From the NCBI GenBank assembly GCA_013365365.1, contig JABVXU010000010.1:310001-374000 (forward strand): 64,000 nucleotides of DNA, given 5' to 3'. This DNA is from Cruorifilaria tuberocauda (taxonomy: Eukaryota; Nematoda; Chromadorea; Rhabditida; Onchocercidae). The notes below the pieces were generated by a model. The model did not search any database. It saw only the letters and a list, made by a program, of their open reading frames with translations, and was not told the origin of the DNA. The position numbers were made by a program, and so were the translations under genes. This document shows, one piece after another, positions 37,041-49,765 of this stretch; position 1 is the stretch's first letter; the number at the start of each line of letters is the position of its first letter.

Positions 37041-40000
37041 TCAGTGCAACGTGGAAATAATACTTTCTGACAACCATTCCACTTCGTTTAACGTCCACTG
37101 CTGCAAAAAGTCAAATTTTAACAATTTAACAAAACAATTTAACAACAATTGGAAATAAAATATCAGAAATATTAGCTTGAAAAGTGACATTAACTGTTGT
37201 AAAAAGATATTTTAAATTAAAAAAAAGGGATTCCAAAATCCCTTTTTTTTAATTTAAAATATCTTTTTGTTCATTTTTATTTGAATTCTCTATATTATTT
37301 TCCCGTATTGTCACAGTTAGTAAGTGTATATTGAATTGATTTAGATTTTCACCTTTCCAATTGTTTATTTAGTTTAGTTTATCTTTTGAATTTGTATTTC
37401 AAAAAGAAATAAGCATTTTATTTTTCATTTAGAAATGCATTCAGTAAATCAGTAAGATTTAGAATTAAGAATATTTCAACAATCATTTCAATATTTTAGC
37501 TTTTGATAAAATGATGAATTTTCTGAAGACTATTGATTTCTTTAGGTTTCGTCAATTACGAAAGTCTAGATCTTTCTAGAAGAGAATATTTCTTAAAACT
37601 TACTTCCTAATTTATTCTTACTAACAACACTTCCAAAACAAACAAAGTTAGTTCCTCCATCCAATGCATTAGAAATTTTCGAACTGAAATAAGTTTACCT
37701 GTTCAAATCCTCCACGTGTACATTTTTTTAGCGTAGGTTTCAAAATATGTATTGAGTGATAATCATTAGGATCTTCGAATGGTTGATCAAGACATAATCC
37801 GCTTTTACGATGATAAAATGATTTTCTCTGAAAATTATTAACAAAGTTATGAAAATGTTTTTTTAAATACTCGAATGGAAATGTTTTTGTTAATCAAAAA
37901 ACCAAATAGAACCAATGTCGAAATTTCATTTTATAAAGTTATTTTTTCTTATACTCTTCCCTAGATTAAGCTTTTATTGTATGAAAGTTTGATTCTCTTT
38001 ATTGATTATCGAGATAACATTAAATATTAATTTCAAGTTATTAAGTTATCGTCAAGCCATTGAGTATAACATTAATTTAATTTATTACTGAAAAATTTTG
38101 AAGGTAAATGAAATTTATCGTCTAGCTAATTAAGTAAATAATATTCAGGGAGCAAACATGAAAATTATAATCCCAATATTCGGATTCATATTGGCCACAT
38201 TCTTTTAATTGCACTTTCCAATTCTGTGGTTTCTGTATCGGTTGATATGCACTAAGGCATAAATGCTCGTCCGTTTTCATCTGTCCTTCATTGGTATATA
38301 ACCAAAGCTGAAACTTTTACGATATAATAACAAAACTATTTGAAGCAATGCATGTTTACCGTTGGAAAGGATCACCTGCCATAAATCAAAACCCAAAGTG
38401 CAACGAGCCATCATAACGGTAGATTGCTTGGTGCCAGGTTCACCTGATCGAGCTACTAAACAGTTTCCCGAAGTGCTATGTGAAACCTGAAATTAAAAAA
38501 ATAATTTTCAAACCTCAGTACGATCGAAACTTTCAGATGAAGAACAATTATGCATCGTTGCTACTCTCACACTTTCACCCAGTGGCACTGTCCAATGTAA
38601 ACACCCATTTAGACCATCAATTTGCGATCTTGAATGAATAACCTAAAGTAAAAGTATTCTTAAACTAAGTATTTCGTTCTTTTATTTCAATGTTTACCTG
38701 AAGATGAGATGAAAGGTAATGGTTCTACTATTTCCGCAAGATTATTAATCAAACTTCATGATATCAATAGCTTTTTTGATTTAGTTAGATTAATTCCGAT
38801 CTATTCTATCCTTTGTGAGAAGATTATGATTTGTGGAAGGGAAAGGGAAAAATTCGCAACAGAAACAAACTCTTCCAAAAGCATTTCCCGGTTGTGGCAA
38901 AAAATGATCCTTCCATACATTATCGAGAAACCATTTGAAACTTTTGCAATGCAAACGTTTTCGCAATTCCACACGATCACTTACGTCAACTGCTTCACGC
39001 ATTTTATATGCTTCTGAAGAGTGACTTCATCATCCAGTGGATATTTCATTAAAAACTAGAAATATTTTATTTTTCATGAAATTTCACAAATGATGAAGAT
39101 AATTATGTTTATTATTTCGCTAATATAGCAAATATTAACACAAGATTCCTGATAAATGGAGCAATTAAACTTACGAGGCGCAGTTTTGTAGAAGTGAAAC
39201 TTCCATTCATCCATCCAAACTTCCGCTACTCTCAGTAAATTACTATTCAAAACGATTCCTGATTTACGACCTGGAAAATCATGCGGGGAAGCTCGACGAA
39301 AGACATGACCCACGTGTGAACACGGAAGAATTTCGATTCGTCCACCACATTGCCAAATCTGCAAATATTTTTTCCTTTTTCCCTTGATAATTTGGTAGTT
39401 TTTATTTCAATAAACTTTCTTCATTATGAAAGTAATTTCATCTAATTTATAAACTATTAGAATTGCTTATCAACATCTATTATTTTTTCCGAAAACGAAA
39501 CTTCAAAACAAACTCTCAGAGACATCTCAATGTTTTCGCCACCCCATATATCCATTTCATGGTCGTAAGTACCAATTTCTTCGAAATATTTCCGGTCGAT
39601 GCTAAATAATCCACCAGCCATTGCTGGTGAACTGTAATTTAATTTTTTGCACTTTTGTAAAATAGAATGATTTAGAAAAATTATCTCAGATAAATTGATT
39701 TCATCTAAGAATTATATTATTGATTAAATAAATATGCAAATAAATCTTTGTTGTTAAATATTGATGACATTGGATATGGCTTGAGATATTCATCAGATTC
39801 TCGAATGATTTTCACCAATATGTTCTCAATTAGCTTTCTGAGATAGATGACTGATTCCATAGTAAAGATACTGACATGATCGGTTTTGTTGGATCATCAG
39901 TTTGTGATTTTATCATTTCCGGTGGTATAGCATACCATCGGAATTGAAGATTCCAGTTAAATCCACCACGAAATAGCTGGATACCTTTCTGATATGCAAA

Positions 40001-42145
40001 TGTTTGTTCATTGATAATATCAATCACTGGACAAACTACTGCTTTTCTGCAAAGTATCACTGAAAGTATTTTTTTTAACAACAACTCGAATAAAATCCAT
40101 CAAATATGTTCCTATCTGTTTTGATTTGTTGGATCAAAATATTGATTATTTTCAGGTGTTTATTTACCTGTTTTCTTTGATCCGCGCCAACAATGGTTCC
40201 ATCCATCCTTTTGTACATTCACAGTGAGAATCCAAGAAAGTTAAAACATCACCTTCCGCTTCCTTAGCGCCTATCAGTCGGGCTCTTATCAAACCGACGC
40301 GTTCATTCGCTCGGATCACCTTGATACGAATACCCAATTGAGCAATAAATCTGTCCAGTTCATCTTTCAAAAATGCTATAAACACGATAAATTTAGTGAA
40401 AATAATTTCAGAAAAAATTTTATCTTAAATTTTGTATTCAATAAGAAAGATTTATGATTTAAAATTCATAAGTAAAAACAATTTTTGAAGGATTAAAGAT
40501 CACTTCTTGTGCTAAAATCATCCACCAAAATAATTTCCTTCAAATTTTCATGCGGTGATCTGAGAATAACTGACATAACAGTACGCATCAATGTTGAAAA
40601 TGCTTCATTGTGATAAACGATAATAACACTGGTTGTTGGTAATTCCGAAGGAGCTAAAATTAAGAAATTTATTGCCACTAAATTATTATTAATTAAAAGA
40701 TTAACCAATTAAAGTACGAGAAGCTCATTTTAATTTGGAAAAAGTAAATACAAATATTTTTTTCACATACGTAAATAGGTTTTGACTTGGCATTGATGTT
40801 TACGAATATCGGGCAATGATCGATTTAGAGCTATTCGATCACTCACCACCAAATTGAACTGAAATTGAATGATTTCAGAAATATCTTAATTTTATTGATA
40901 ACCAGCACAATATCGCAACAGTTCTTACGTAATTTTAAAACCATAATAAGAAAAAATTATATTGTTATTGATAACGAGAACATTTTATTCATAATGATGA
41001 TTTAAATAACCTGGATTACCTGATTAATAGCATAGGTATCATCGGAAAGACGTTCGTCCGCTTCATTTAATTTAACCGGTTGTCCACCTTCACCAGCACC
41101 AATAATTGGGGCATAATTATTCGCATTTAATTGTTCTGAAAAATCCTTCACTTTAATTTAATTTCTGGAATTCAGACTTCTGTTTCGGAAAATTAAATCA
41201 AAAATTATGAATAAATTATAGAAGATAAGTAAGAACTTGCCAGCAGTTAAGTTGAAAAGTTTATCTTTGGCAAGATTTCCATTGTAATGACCAACAACTA
41301 CTTGTATTCCTCTACCCAAATGTAATTTCTGTGAATCCGTCGAGATCTCTTCTACATAGTCGCTAATCTGAATTGCAAATATACAAATAAACAAATTAAT
41401 TCATGCTAACCAAAATATTTATTCTTTTTCTCTTTATCAAATTTTCATCACTACAGATGATTTAAGGATAACTCTCACTTATAGCATTTAAAAGTTGCTC
41501 TTTAAATTCGGTAAATCTCTCTCATCTATTTATTATCTTCTTTTATCAGTTTTAAATGCTCCATAGAGAGGAAAAAAAACGAAGGTATAATCATGTTATC
41601 AGAAACAAACATTTTCCACTTTAATTTCTGAAATTTGATTTCCACTGTTGTAGGCTATTAAAAACAATTAATAAGTATATTCAAAAAGGATATATTTTAT
41701 GTTTCGTTCGTGAAATTAAATAAATTTTGGACTTTCAAAATTAATACTAAACATAACGCCTAAAGTGTTGCAGGGCACGTCATCTACGTGTAATATAGTC
41801 TATGTCGAATAAGACAAAACATTATTATTGAATAGCGAAAGCAAGAAGTATTTGATGTAATTCATTAACATCAAGTCCATTGATGCTTAACAGAAATAAG
41901 TGAAATGGAAAAAAGGCTCCTTTCGTTTTGATTTTTTTCAAACACTTTCAAAATTTATGAAAGAATAAATTGGATTAATTAACTTCAAATAGAAATTCAA
42001 AGTAGCTAACCTTATCCTGTACTATTAGGACGGTAATCGTTAGTACGCTCCAACATAATAGAAAAGCCAAAACAAATAAGAATGCAAAAAGTAGCCTATG
42101 CAATTTGCGCCGATGAAATATTAGCAGTAATCGACGGATTAACAT
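37041..42145 (-). CDS. Polypeptide N-acetylgalactosaminyltransferase (GT27) with ricin-type lectin domain
   Basis: This enzyme transfers GalNAc to Ser/Thr of proteins in the Golgi and starts mucin-type O-glycans. Fifteen exons run leftwards: 42011-42145, 41241-41367, 41020-41135, 40771-40858, 40504-40653, 40168-40375, 39876-40046, 39514-39631, 39175-39358, 38871-39013, 38514-38642, 38376-38486, 38158-38307, 37699-37827 and 37041-37100. All are in phase and give 672 residues. It is a type II membrane protein: a basic N-terminus, then [20 protein letters not shown]. The GT-A domain has [40 protein letters not shown] (metal-binding DxH about residues 254-256), [10 protein letters not shown] and [13 protein letters not shown]. 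The C-terminal beta-trefoil has three repeats with recognisable QxW-like ends. Intron 2 uses a GC donor, and the last intron holds the fold-back at 37201-37268. The family orthologue (gly-3 to gly-11) cannot be fixed by eye. Confidence 0.95.
37201..37268 (-). repeat. Perfect 32-bp fold-back with 4-nt loop in last GALNT intron
   Basis: Arms 37201-37232 and 37237-37268 are exact inverted complements separated by the loop CCAA. The sequence is mostly A/T (an A8/T8 run beside GGGATT/AATCCC). It sits between the exons at 37041-37100 and 37699-37827, so it is intronic in the GALNT transcript. Confidence 0.95.
41234..41240 (-). other. GC-AG intron donor (GCAAGT) in GALNT
   Basis: The exon ends ACTGCTG at 41241 and the intron starts gcaagttc. 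Exon 3 (from 41135) needs one carried base, so the nearby GT in phase 2 does not fit. Confidence 0.8.
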
Positions 42146-44283
42146 TCGAATTAGAAAATGAATGAATCATTTAATTGTTAATGACATACTTTTGCCTAAA
42201 CAAAAACACTGGGATCAAAGTGATCAAAAGACTTAAGCCTTGCAAAATATCATTAATTATTGAAAATATTCTGAAATAGATTAAAATACATTTTAAAACC
42301 ATAATAATACTTTACAGTAAAAAGTGCCAAAAAAATGATGAAATGAAAACCGATAAAGAATGAGTAAATATATGACACAATGATGAACAAATAGCAATAA
42401 CATTTGATTTGGTAATAGCAAACTAATATAATTGTAATGATAGTGATAGTCGATAGTGATAAAAGGCAAAATAATATATTAAATTTCGAGAATTGAAATT
42501 AATCTTCAAACAGAAATAAATGAAGAAACAGAAATGTAATATTTTGATAAAACTGATTGAATGACTTTGTTGAAATTAGAAATAGTCTCTTTTTTTATTA
42601 ATAAAGAATTGTAGTGATCTGAATTCTTCCTTCGCCTTTCCATGAAATAATAGTATGAAAATTTATCAATCCATCTATCACGGAGTTTAATAACAACTTC
42701 ATCAATTTTCTCTCCTTATCCGTTAAAAGAAAAACAGAAAATTTTTTAAGTACTCCGACTCTGATCTTTTCAATTTCAGATGTGAACAGAAACATACATC
42801 TTAAATCATTCAATCAGTTAGTCATCAATTTATCAATTTTCATCAATGGTTATCAATAATAATGATAACTACCGATAAAAATTAATTTCCTATTGTATTT
42901 GAAATTGAAAATTTAATCCGTTCTTTTGTCACTTTATTCAATCAAAATATTATCTTAACTTCAAGTTATTCTTATACTTTTATTTATTAATTAATCTTTT
43001 TTTGAATGACTTACTTTCCGCAGGAAACAAATTTTTATTTTATAACTATTTTGGATCCGTAAAATAAAATTCTAATGCAACGAAATGATTGCTTTTATGA
43101 GAAACAAAAGTTAATTATTAAATATAAAAAGTTCAAGAGACAAAAAGTGTAATGCAAGTATCAGAAGAAAATTTATAGAACGACACGCATCTTGTTATTA
43201 GAATTTCTCACTAAAAATGAACTGAAAAAGTTACAACAGTAATATTTGTTTATTCATTCGAAATAACATAAAATTGCCTTTTCTACTAATCATTACTAAA
43301 ATCATTCTTGAAATAACATAAGTTCTTTAATTTAATTATTTCTTTTGAGGCATTAAGGATTTCCATAGCTTACATTTAGTTTAATTCCAAAATTTCTAAA
43401 TTTAAATTTTCTATAATTAGTAAATGTTATTAGCGTATTTCCCTTAAATTGTAAACAAACCTTAAAATTCTTTCTAATATTTGACATACAAAAAAGAAAA
43501 AAAGAATAGGATTAGAATTTCTGTGAATAAATGGGTGAATCTGAGATAGTTGAAGTGATAAAGAAATGAAATTAAAATTGAAATAATAATGAATAATTTT
43601 TTTAGAGGAGAATAAAAAGATGGAATAAATAATTGTTATATTTTCGTGAAGATAAAAACGAAAGAGATAAGAAGGATAATTTGAAAGTATTTTTAAATTT
43701 CAGCCATCAATTCTATTTCATTCCATTCCACCTAAACTTACGATAATTGAAAAATGATAATGGAAAAAAAAACTTTTCACTTGAATAGAGAAGAAAATGA
43801 GGCTTATCAAAAAAACTTTTTAATTAAATAGAAAATAAAATAAAGCTTATCAAAAGCTAAGAATTCATAGAGATAATTACATAGATGTCTCAAACATTCT
43901 CAAATTATGTTTATTGAAGTTTGAAAATTTAATTTATGAAAATTTTTAAGACTGTGATTACAATAACCACGTCTGCGCGATATACTTACTATCAATAATA
44001 CAAATAATACAAAGGTCACATTACACATAAAAATGACAATCAGAACAAGCAAACAATTTTAAACTTATACATACATCTATTAACCAATGTGAATTACGTC
44101 TGAAGTTAAAAAGTAGTAATTATCTGAAGTATCTTCACAGAGGTCAACAACATTCAACAGAAGCGTGAAAGTCTTGGAATACGAGACGACCTCGTTGTTG
44201 CGTGCTCTCATACAGATGCGCTAAATTTGTATTATTGACATATGTGTGCATGTGCGTCTTCGCCTGCATCTTCTGTTGTGTAT

Positions 44284-44360
44284 ATATCTATGTCTGCGTG
44301 TATTGTGTGTGCATGTGTGTGTGTGCGTGCGTGCGTGCGTGCGTCTATGTGCGTGTGTGG
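44284..44360 (+). repeat. GT / GCGT microsatellite
   Basis: Alternating TGTG and GCGTGCGTGC units are flanked by further GT-rich DNA from about 44240. The purine-pyrimidine alternation is of the kind that can adopt Z-DNA. Confidence 0.85.
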
Positions 44361-44756
44361 TCGGAAAGAAGAGTAGGACGGGTGGATAAGAAGTAATGAA
44401 AATGACGACAGATATTGCAAAGAAATGGTAATGAAATGTTAATGAAAAGTACAGATGCGATGGCGCAATTGTCTCTTCTGTTTATTTATTATCAATTCCA
44501 ATTTATCAAATTTCTTCATCTAATTATAATGAAAAGTATATTCACAAATGAAATTCGAATAATCCGCGAATTTATTTCCTTTTTTTACCGATTATTGTTT
44601 TTATTTAAAGCTGTTATATCATTAACTTTTAAAGTAAAGAAGTTATTTACTTATAAATTAAATTGAGAAAGTGAATAAATGATCAGAAGTTTTTGATTTG
44701 ATTTATTGAAATTTCCGATGAACGATCGTTACTGCACAACTCATCTTTTCTGTAAT

Positions 44757-44815
44757 AAATTTTTGATATAGATTTTGATATATAAAATTTTGATATATCT
44801 TTTGATATAGAAACT
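44757..44815 (+). repeat. TTTTGATATA(GA) short tandem array
   Basis: Four to five degenerate copies of TTTTGATATA spaced by A/T-rich bases, e.g. TTTTTGATATAGATTTTGAT, then AAAATTTTGATATATCTTTT. Confidence 0.7.
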
Positions 44816-45016
44816 CCGGAATATATTCCGTAAATACAAATTTTCCTCCTTTTTCTATTGATAGAAAACAATCGTTGATCAAATGGAATTTGTCGAATAA
44901 AAAGCTATGGCTTGTTGGAAATATAATCATTTGGATCATTTATTCACTTAAACATACGAGTTCAGAATTTAATAATATTCTCTTAAAAAAAATCAATGTA
45001 TAATAATTCAAAAATA

Positions 45017-46180
45017 TCATGGATTGCTCAAATCAAATTCTTTATCATCAAACACATCAAATTCTTTATTTACCATAGTAGCATAAAATGCTGTGGAATG
45101 AAATAATTTTTGATAAGCTGATAAAAAATTACTTAACAAAATCTATCGTGCAGTAACAGCAATACTTCATTACTTCAATTAAACCCCTCTCTATGAATTT
45201 TCTTTTGTTGATAGCATTACAAAGTCGACCCAATAACGGCTTACTCATACCATTACTCAACAACTCAATACAGTTATTCTGGACTAAAGTAAGCTGTCAA
45301 CATCGGTATGTGAAATCTCGATTGATCCTAAATTCAAGGTATTTGTCAAGAAATAAATTAATCCAAGATATTTGAAACATCTCATTAGTTTTTAAACATC
45401 CGATACTTATCGAAATGAAAATGCTTACTTCATCATTTATATTACTGCTTTGCTGTCCTGAACTTTGAACTTCGTTAAATCGAATTCTGAAGAAAGTGAT
45501 ATATTTAAGCAAAAGAAGCAGAAAGTATTAGCGTTATACTTGAAATTTCATAATGTCTTAAGAGGAGGAAACTTTTAAATTCTTGCTGAAATTTAATCTG
45601 ACCTTCTTGAATTCATAGGTAAACTACTACGTTCTTTTCGATGGCGTGACCTTGTTGACATTAGTTTTTGATACGATTCAGGACTCTTGATTACTGAGTC
45701 TTGATCCTAAAGAATTCAATTATTTCACTGCAAAAATTTTAATTTTCAAATTTAAAACAAAAATTTTTAATAATCATTAATTTGGAAAAATTATTCTAAA
45801 ATAATTTAGAAAAGAAAGAAAAAAGTAACAATTTCAACAAGCGTTCCAATATATTTCTTCAATGCTTCACATTCTGGTATCTGACAAAAGAAGAAAAGCC
45901 TTCGTCAATATAATTTAAATTAGTTACAGTATATAATTTCACTTCAGTCATTATGCAAATGTACCTTTAATTTATACAAAACTGTTAAAGAGATGAAATT
46001 AATTTTTGTGGACATTTGTAAGCCATTAATTTTCTTTAAAATGGGACGATTAACCGTTTCCGTGTCACGAATTTCTTTCTTTCGACGTTTGATAATCATA
46101 TAACTGATTATTCCAGCTGCAGTTAATATTCCGATCATTACAACTGATGCTATCATAGTGCTTCGTACTTCATTCTTCAT
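45017..46180 (-). CDS. Small single-pass membrane protein, unrecognised
   Basis: Six exons run leftwards: 45965-46180, 45839-45880, 45603-45706, 45429-45486, 45158-45293 and 45017-45090. Phases are consistent and the product is 209 residues. A short N-terminus is followed by one membrane span (MIASVVMIGILTAAGIISYM) and a stop-transfer cluster (IIKRRKKEIR), so the long tail is probably cytosolic. The tail has a basic Ser/Arg stretch (MSTRSRHRKERSSLP) and a helical region (ELTLVQNNCIELLSNG, LLGRLCNAINKRKFIERGL). It ends with an acidic tail FDVFDDKEFDLSNP. The topology recalls outer-mitochondrial or ER tail proteins such as mitoguardins, but I see no real sequence match. The last intron uses a weak donor (TGCT/gttact), so the C-terminus is less certain than the first four exons. 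Confidence 0.62.
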
Positions 46181-46681
46181 TCTTTAATTTCTTCCAGTAA
46201 TTCTTAATTGATCTTTTATTTCTATTTCAAATTTATCTTGTTTATAACATAATTGAAATTAATTTCAAATTTCTTATTTATTTCTTTATGTGTTATTTTT
46301 ATTAGCTACTGAAGCATAACTTTGTAAATAAAAAGAATTCAGAACGGAAAACACATATTTACTTTTTTTGCTTCTTTCGCCAAAATCAAATTTTTTGCGA
46401 ATTTACAAAAGTTTTGCTAATTTAAAAAAAAAGGTACTAATGAATATAGAGTTGAGCTATTTTGGACCAACGTAAGAAAAACAATATATTGATTCCATCA
46501 TTATCTTACTTCTAAATAACAATAAAATATTGAAAATGCAAATTTTAGCAGAATATTAAAGCGATTTGAAATGAAGGAGAATCTTTATTATTTCTCCAAA
46601 AACTTTAATCACTCAACATATTACTATTTTATCTGAAATAAGCTATTTATGTCCTGCCTCAATTATCATCTTCATTATCAG
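46181..46681. other. Divergent intergenic region
   Basis: It lies between the start of the membrane-protein gene (leftward) and a weak rightward exon chain. An ATG at 46439 with 10 codons before CAAC/gtaaga might be a first exon, but no following exon carries the phase. Confidence 0.35.
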
Positions 46682-47519
46682 CTGACACAGATGATCAATT
46701 CACTTTTCCAGTTTGAATTATTAAAGCTTTGGAAAGTTATATAATTGCATTGAAATATTTGCTGATGAATAATTTCTTTAAAATGATATCATTGTTCTTC
46801 TGAAGATCTAGCACAATCTCAGAGGCCTAACAACTTTCGAATGAGATATTATTTCTATTTCATTTCATTATAGGAAATTTTTAAATATTTAAGAAGTAGT
46901 TCAAATTTCAAAGTTAATCATAATTATATTTTTGGTAGTATCATCGAAATCATGCAAAACGTTTTATTCAATTAGGCTTTAAAGCTGTTGGATCGAAAAT
47001 TGAATCGTCATGCCTTCAAGGAAGTATCGATGGATTTATTGAAGAAACTATTAAATATTCACTGTATGGCAATCAGTGATGCAATTTCTATATTTTGAGA
47101 TAAATTCAAGCCTATTCTTCAACTTGATTCAATTATTAAATTATTGATATAATAAATTTTAGCATTTTCTCAAAAAACATTGCTAATAATCAATTTGAAC
47201 AACTTGGCTTTCTACATTATTACCTACGTGAGTAATCAGGCTTGATATTATTATTCTCATTCTTTTTAAACTTATTAATTATTTGTAAATTGTAATGAGC
47301 ATCTAAAATTTCTCTCTTAATCTTTAAGTAAATGTTATCGCCACTTTTTAAGCACAATTTTGATTTTCATTAATATGTTATTTACCTTCTCGATCTGTTT
47401 TTTCATTACATCGCAAAATTAATTTTAACTCTTTCTTTTGCATTTTTCAGAATGTTTTTTACTTCACTTCAAAGTTTCAAATCATTTCGAATATTCCGTC
47501 AGAAATTTTTAACTTTTAA
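46682..47519 (+). CDS. Weak five-exon open chain, unrecognised product
   Basis: Five segments bounded by GT/AG signals keep one frame: 46682-46735, 46874-46912, 46976-47075, 47163-47227 and 47451-47519 (stop TAA), 109 codons in all. The product is helix-like and hydrophobic: FQFELLKLWKEIFKYLRS, ALKLLDRKLNRHAFKEVSMD, TLLIINLNNLAFYIITY. A second frame is also open through the last three segments (GFKAVGSKIESSCLQGSID and so on), so base composition alone may explain the openness. No clear initiator is seen. An ATG at codon 4 of the first segment is possible. It could be a real fast-evolving gene, a gene remnant or chance. Confidence 0.3.
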
Positions 47520-49198
47520 CCCCGTCGTATTAAAATATCACTCTCACTATTTTGAACATAAATTGCTATGGAGCACTTAACTGAAAATATTTGTTGGTCT
47601 TCAAATTTTTTTTTTCGGTTAGTTTAAGAAATGATAAATTTCCAAACACAGCTAAGGTGATAACGTAACAGTAACTCGACTATTTGATTTGACTAACTTT
47701 CCCAATTAACTTTTTTTGCACTTTTTAACCTTTATTTTCTTTTTCTTTCCAAAAATTTTCAAAAGTTGACACTGGACTTTCCATTAAAAAATAAAAGAAA
47801 CAATTATTCCGGAAGTCGGCAGTGGGATTTTCAATAATTAAAATCAGTGTCGTTTGATGTGTTTGCTTCATGAAAAAACATTCTTTCAGAATTTGCGACC
47901 GAATGTCAATTCGTTAGCTAAGTTGCTACTCTTTTTTCAATGAATTGCAGAGATTTAGACGTGGAAGACACGTTTCAATTTTTTCCTAGTTAAAATTAAA
48001 TTCTTCCTTTGAGCTAAAATAAGAAGAAAGAAAAATAAAAAATAATGAATACTTTTATCTCATACTTTTTTGTGCTTGAAAGAAAGATTTTTTTTTAATT
48101 TTTTAGCTTTCCCATAGAATTTTTCTGTTTCTTAAAATTTATTAAATAATTCAATTATTCTACCCAGTAATATTTAATATTTCAAAAATGCTCTGTACAT
48201 TACTCTTCCAGACTTCTAAACATTTATGTCATATTTTAGTTAGGAATTAATTGCTATTTAAGTTTTCAAATATATAAGCCTTGCTGTATTTGGATAAATT
48301 TCACAAAAAGATTATCATTGATCTATACATATATTGTGGTTATTTGAATGTAAATTGCATTCTTTTTTGAATGGATGCTATTAGTGAAAGAGAATACTAT
48401 CTTTTCCTGCATGATGTAACGCTAAATATGATAGCATCGTCAACACATCATAAAGAAAATTCCATATTTCCTGATTACTTCTCAGAAAATTCATTTCCTT
48501 TTTCTCTCCTATTTTCTATCGAAGGAAATATTTTCCTAGTGGTAATATTTAGCTTCAAATATCAATGCTTAATACCAACGTTTACTATAAGATTAGTGAA
48601 AAATCCATTAGCAAAAAGCCATAAAGTTTTCCTCGCTTTCTCCTATTCATCCATTTTTTCTTTTCTTTTCAGCTTTGAAATTTTTTTTAGATGACTAACG
48701 AAAAATATTATTCCTAATCTTCAAATTGCTTTAGATTATTTAATTCAATGATAATATTTGGTATGATTCGAAGCGAAATTTTATCTTATCTTTTTCCTTT
48801 GCTTTTTTCAAAAGAGCAAAGATTTTGCGAGTAATCAAAATCTGAAAAATAAAAGACATAAAATTTCACATAAACATGTAAATTCGATATTAGTTTAGGA
48901 CTTTTATTAACTGAATGAACTTCATCCTGAAATGAGAAAGGTTAATGGGAACAGAAAAAAAGATAAGGGCGACGAGAAAATTTTCCTCACTATGGCCCAC
49001 TAAATAAAGACTTTTAAATCAATTCTGTTGTGGAAGAAACCATATCGTAAAAAGAAGCGTGCATCATTTTGACGTTTTTTCCATTCTGTTATAATCTATG
49101 AAAGATGAAAAGATTGTACTATTTCAGAAATTTGGAAACATTTTGTGCTGTCTACCAAGTCATAAATTATTTTTGAACATTCCAGGTGGAAATACAAT
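47520..49198. other. Intergenic (1.7 kb)
   Basis: It is very AT-rich. A hydrophobic plus-strand frame at 48371-48694 is Phe/Ser-rich as expected from T-rich DNA and has no splice or family support. I see nothing else. Confidence 0.5.
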
Positions 49199-49765
49199 AT
49201 GCGACAAAACCGTTCCGCCATAACCTTTCCTGTCACATTTTATGCTCTCCTATTTATAGCATTAGCAACCGCTACAGATGCTTATCTTTTCGGAAACTCT
49301 AGTAAGTTCATTTCATTAAAAATTTAGGAATAGAAGTAGTTTAAGATGAAAGGAATGATAATTAAAATTTAACAGGAATTATGATAAGTAGTTGACTGAG
49401 TGATTTTTTTATAACAGTGAAACTATACTTTAATCCTATACAGGCCATATTGGATAAAAATGATGCTTTAAATATTAAAATACATTGTCTTACGAGTTAT
49501 TTGAGTTTCAAAATATTTTAAGATTATATAGGGTATAGCTATGCGAATTAGAAGAGTAGCACAACATTTAAATCTCGTTATTAACATAAAATTTGAAATT
49601 GCAGATTACGTCCGATTTCGAAGACCGGACGACGTCTGGGAACCACCGTTCCATACCATCTTATGTGACAAATACCCAATACGTATACAAGCAAATGCAG
49701 ATCCAGAGAAAGTTTGCCGAAGTTTTATAAATCAAATGAAGCAGATCAGTTACGACCAAATATGA
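49199..49765 (+). CDS. Small secreted peptide precursor, unrecognised
   Basis: Two exons (49199-49301 with a gtaagt donor, and 49605-49765 after ttgcag) give 87 residues. The N-terminus is a clear signal peptide (ITFPVTFYALLFIALATATD). The mature part, starting near DAYLFG, is about 58 residues. It contains NYVRFRRPDDVWEPP, CDKYPIRIQANADPEKVC with the only two cysteines (one likely disulfide), and ends QMKQISYDQI. RR at the VRFRRP site could serve as a dibasic processing signal, but there is no Gly for amidation. I do not recognise the family. It could be a neuropeptide-like or other small secreted nematode protein. Confidence 0.7.

Larger units (their letters stand above)
42146..45016. other. 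Intergenic (2.9 kb) with simple repeats
   Basis: It includes the GALNT 5' flank, a GT/GCGT microsatellite (44284-44360) and a TTTGATATA-type tandem array (44757-44815). The open frames at 44202-44420 (both strands) and 44683-44939 (-) arise from these repeats. A minus-strand frame ending at 44703 could be an exon but joins to nothing. Confidence 0.5.

Noticed and set aside
44202..44420. Cys/Val-rich and His/Thr-rich frames on the two strands
   Set aside because: Both are translations of the GT/GCGT microsatellite.
44683..44939. Minus-strand frames with repeated YQK/ISK units
   Set aside because: The units are translations of the TTTGATATA tandem array. No in-phase link to the gene at 45017-46180 was found.
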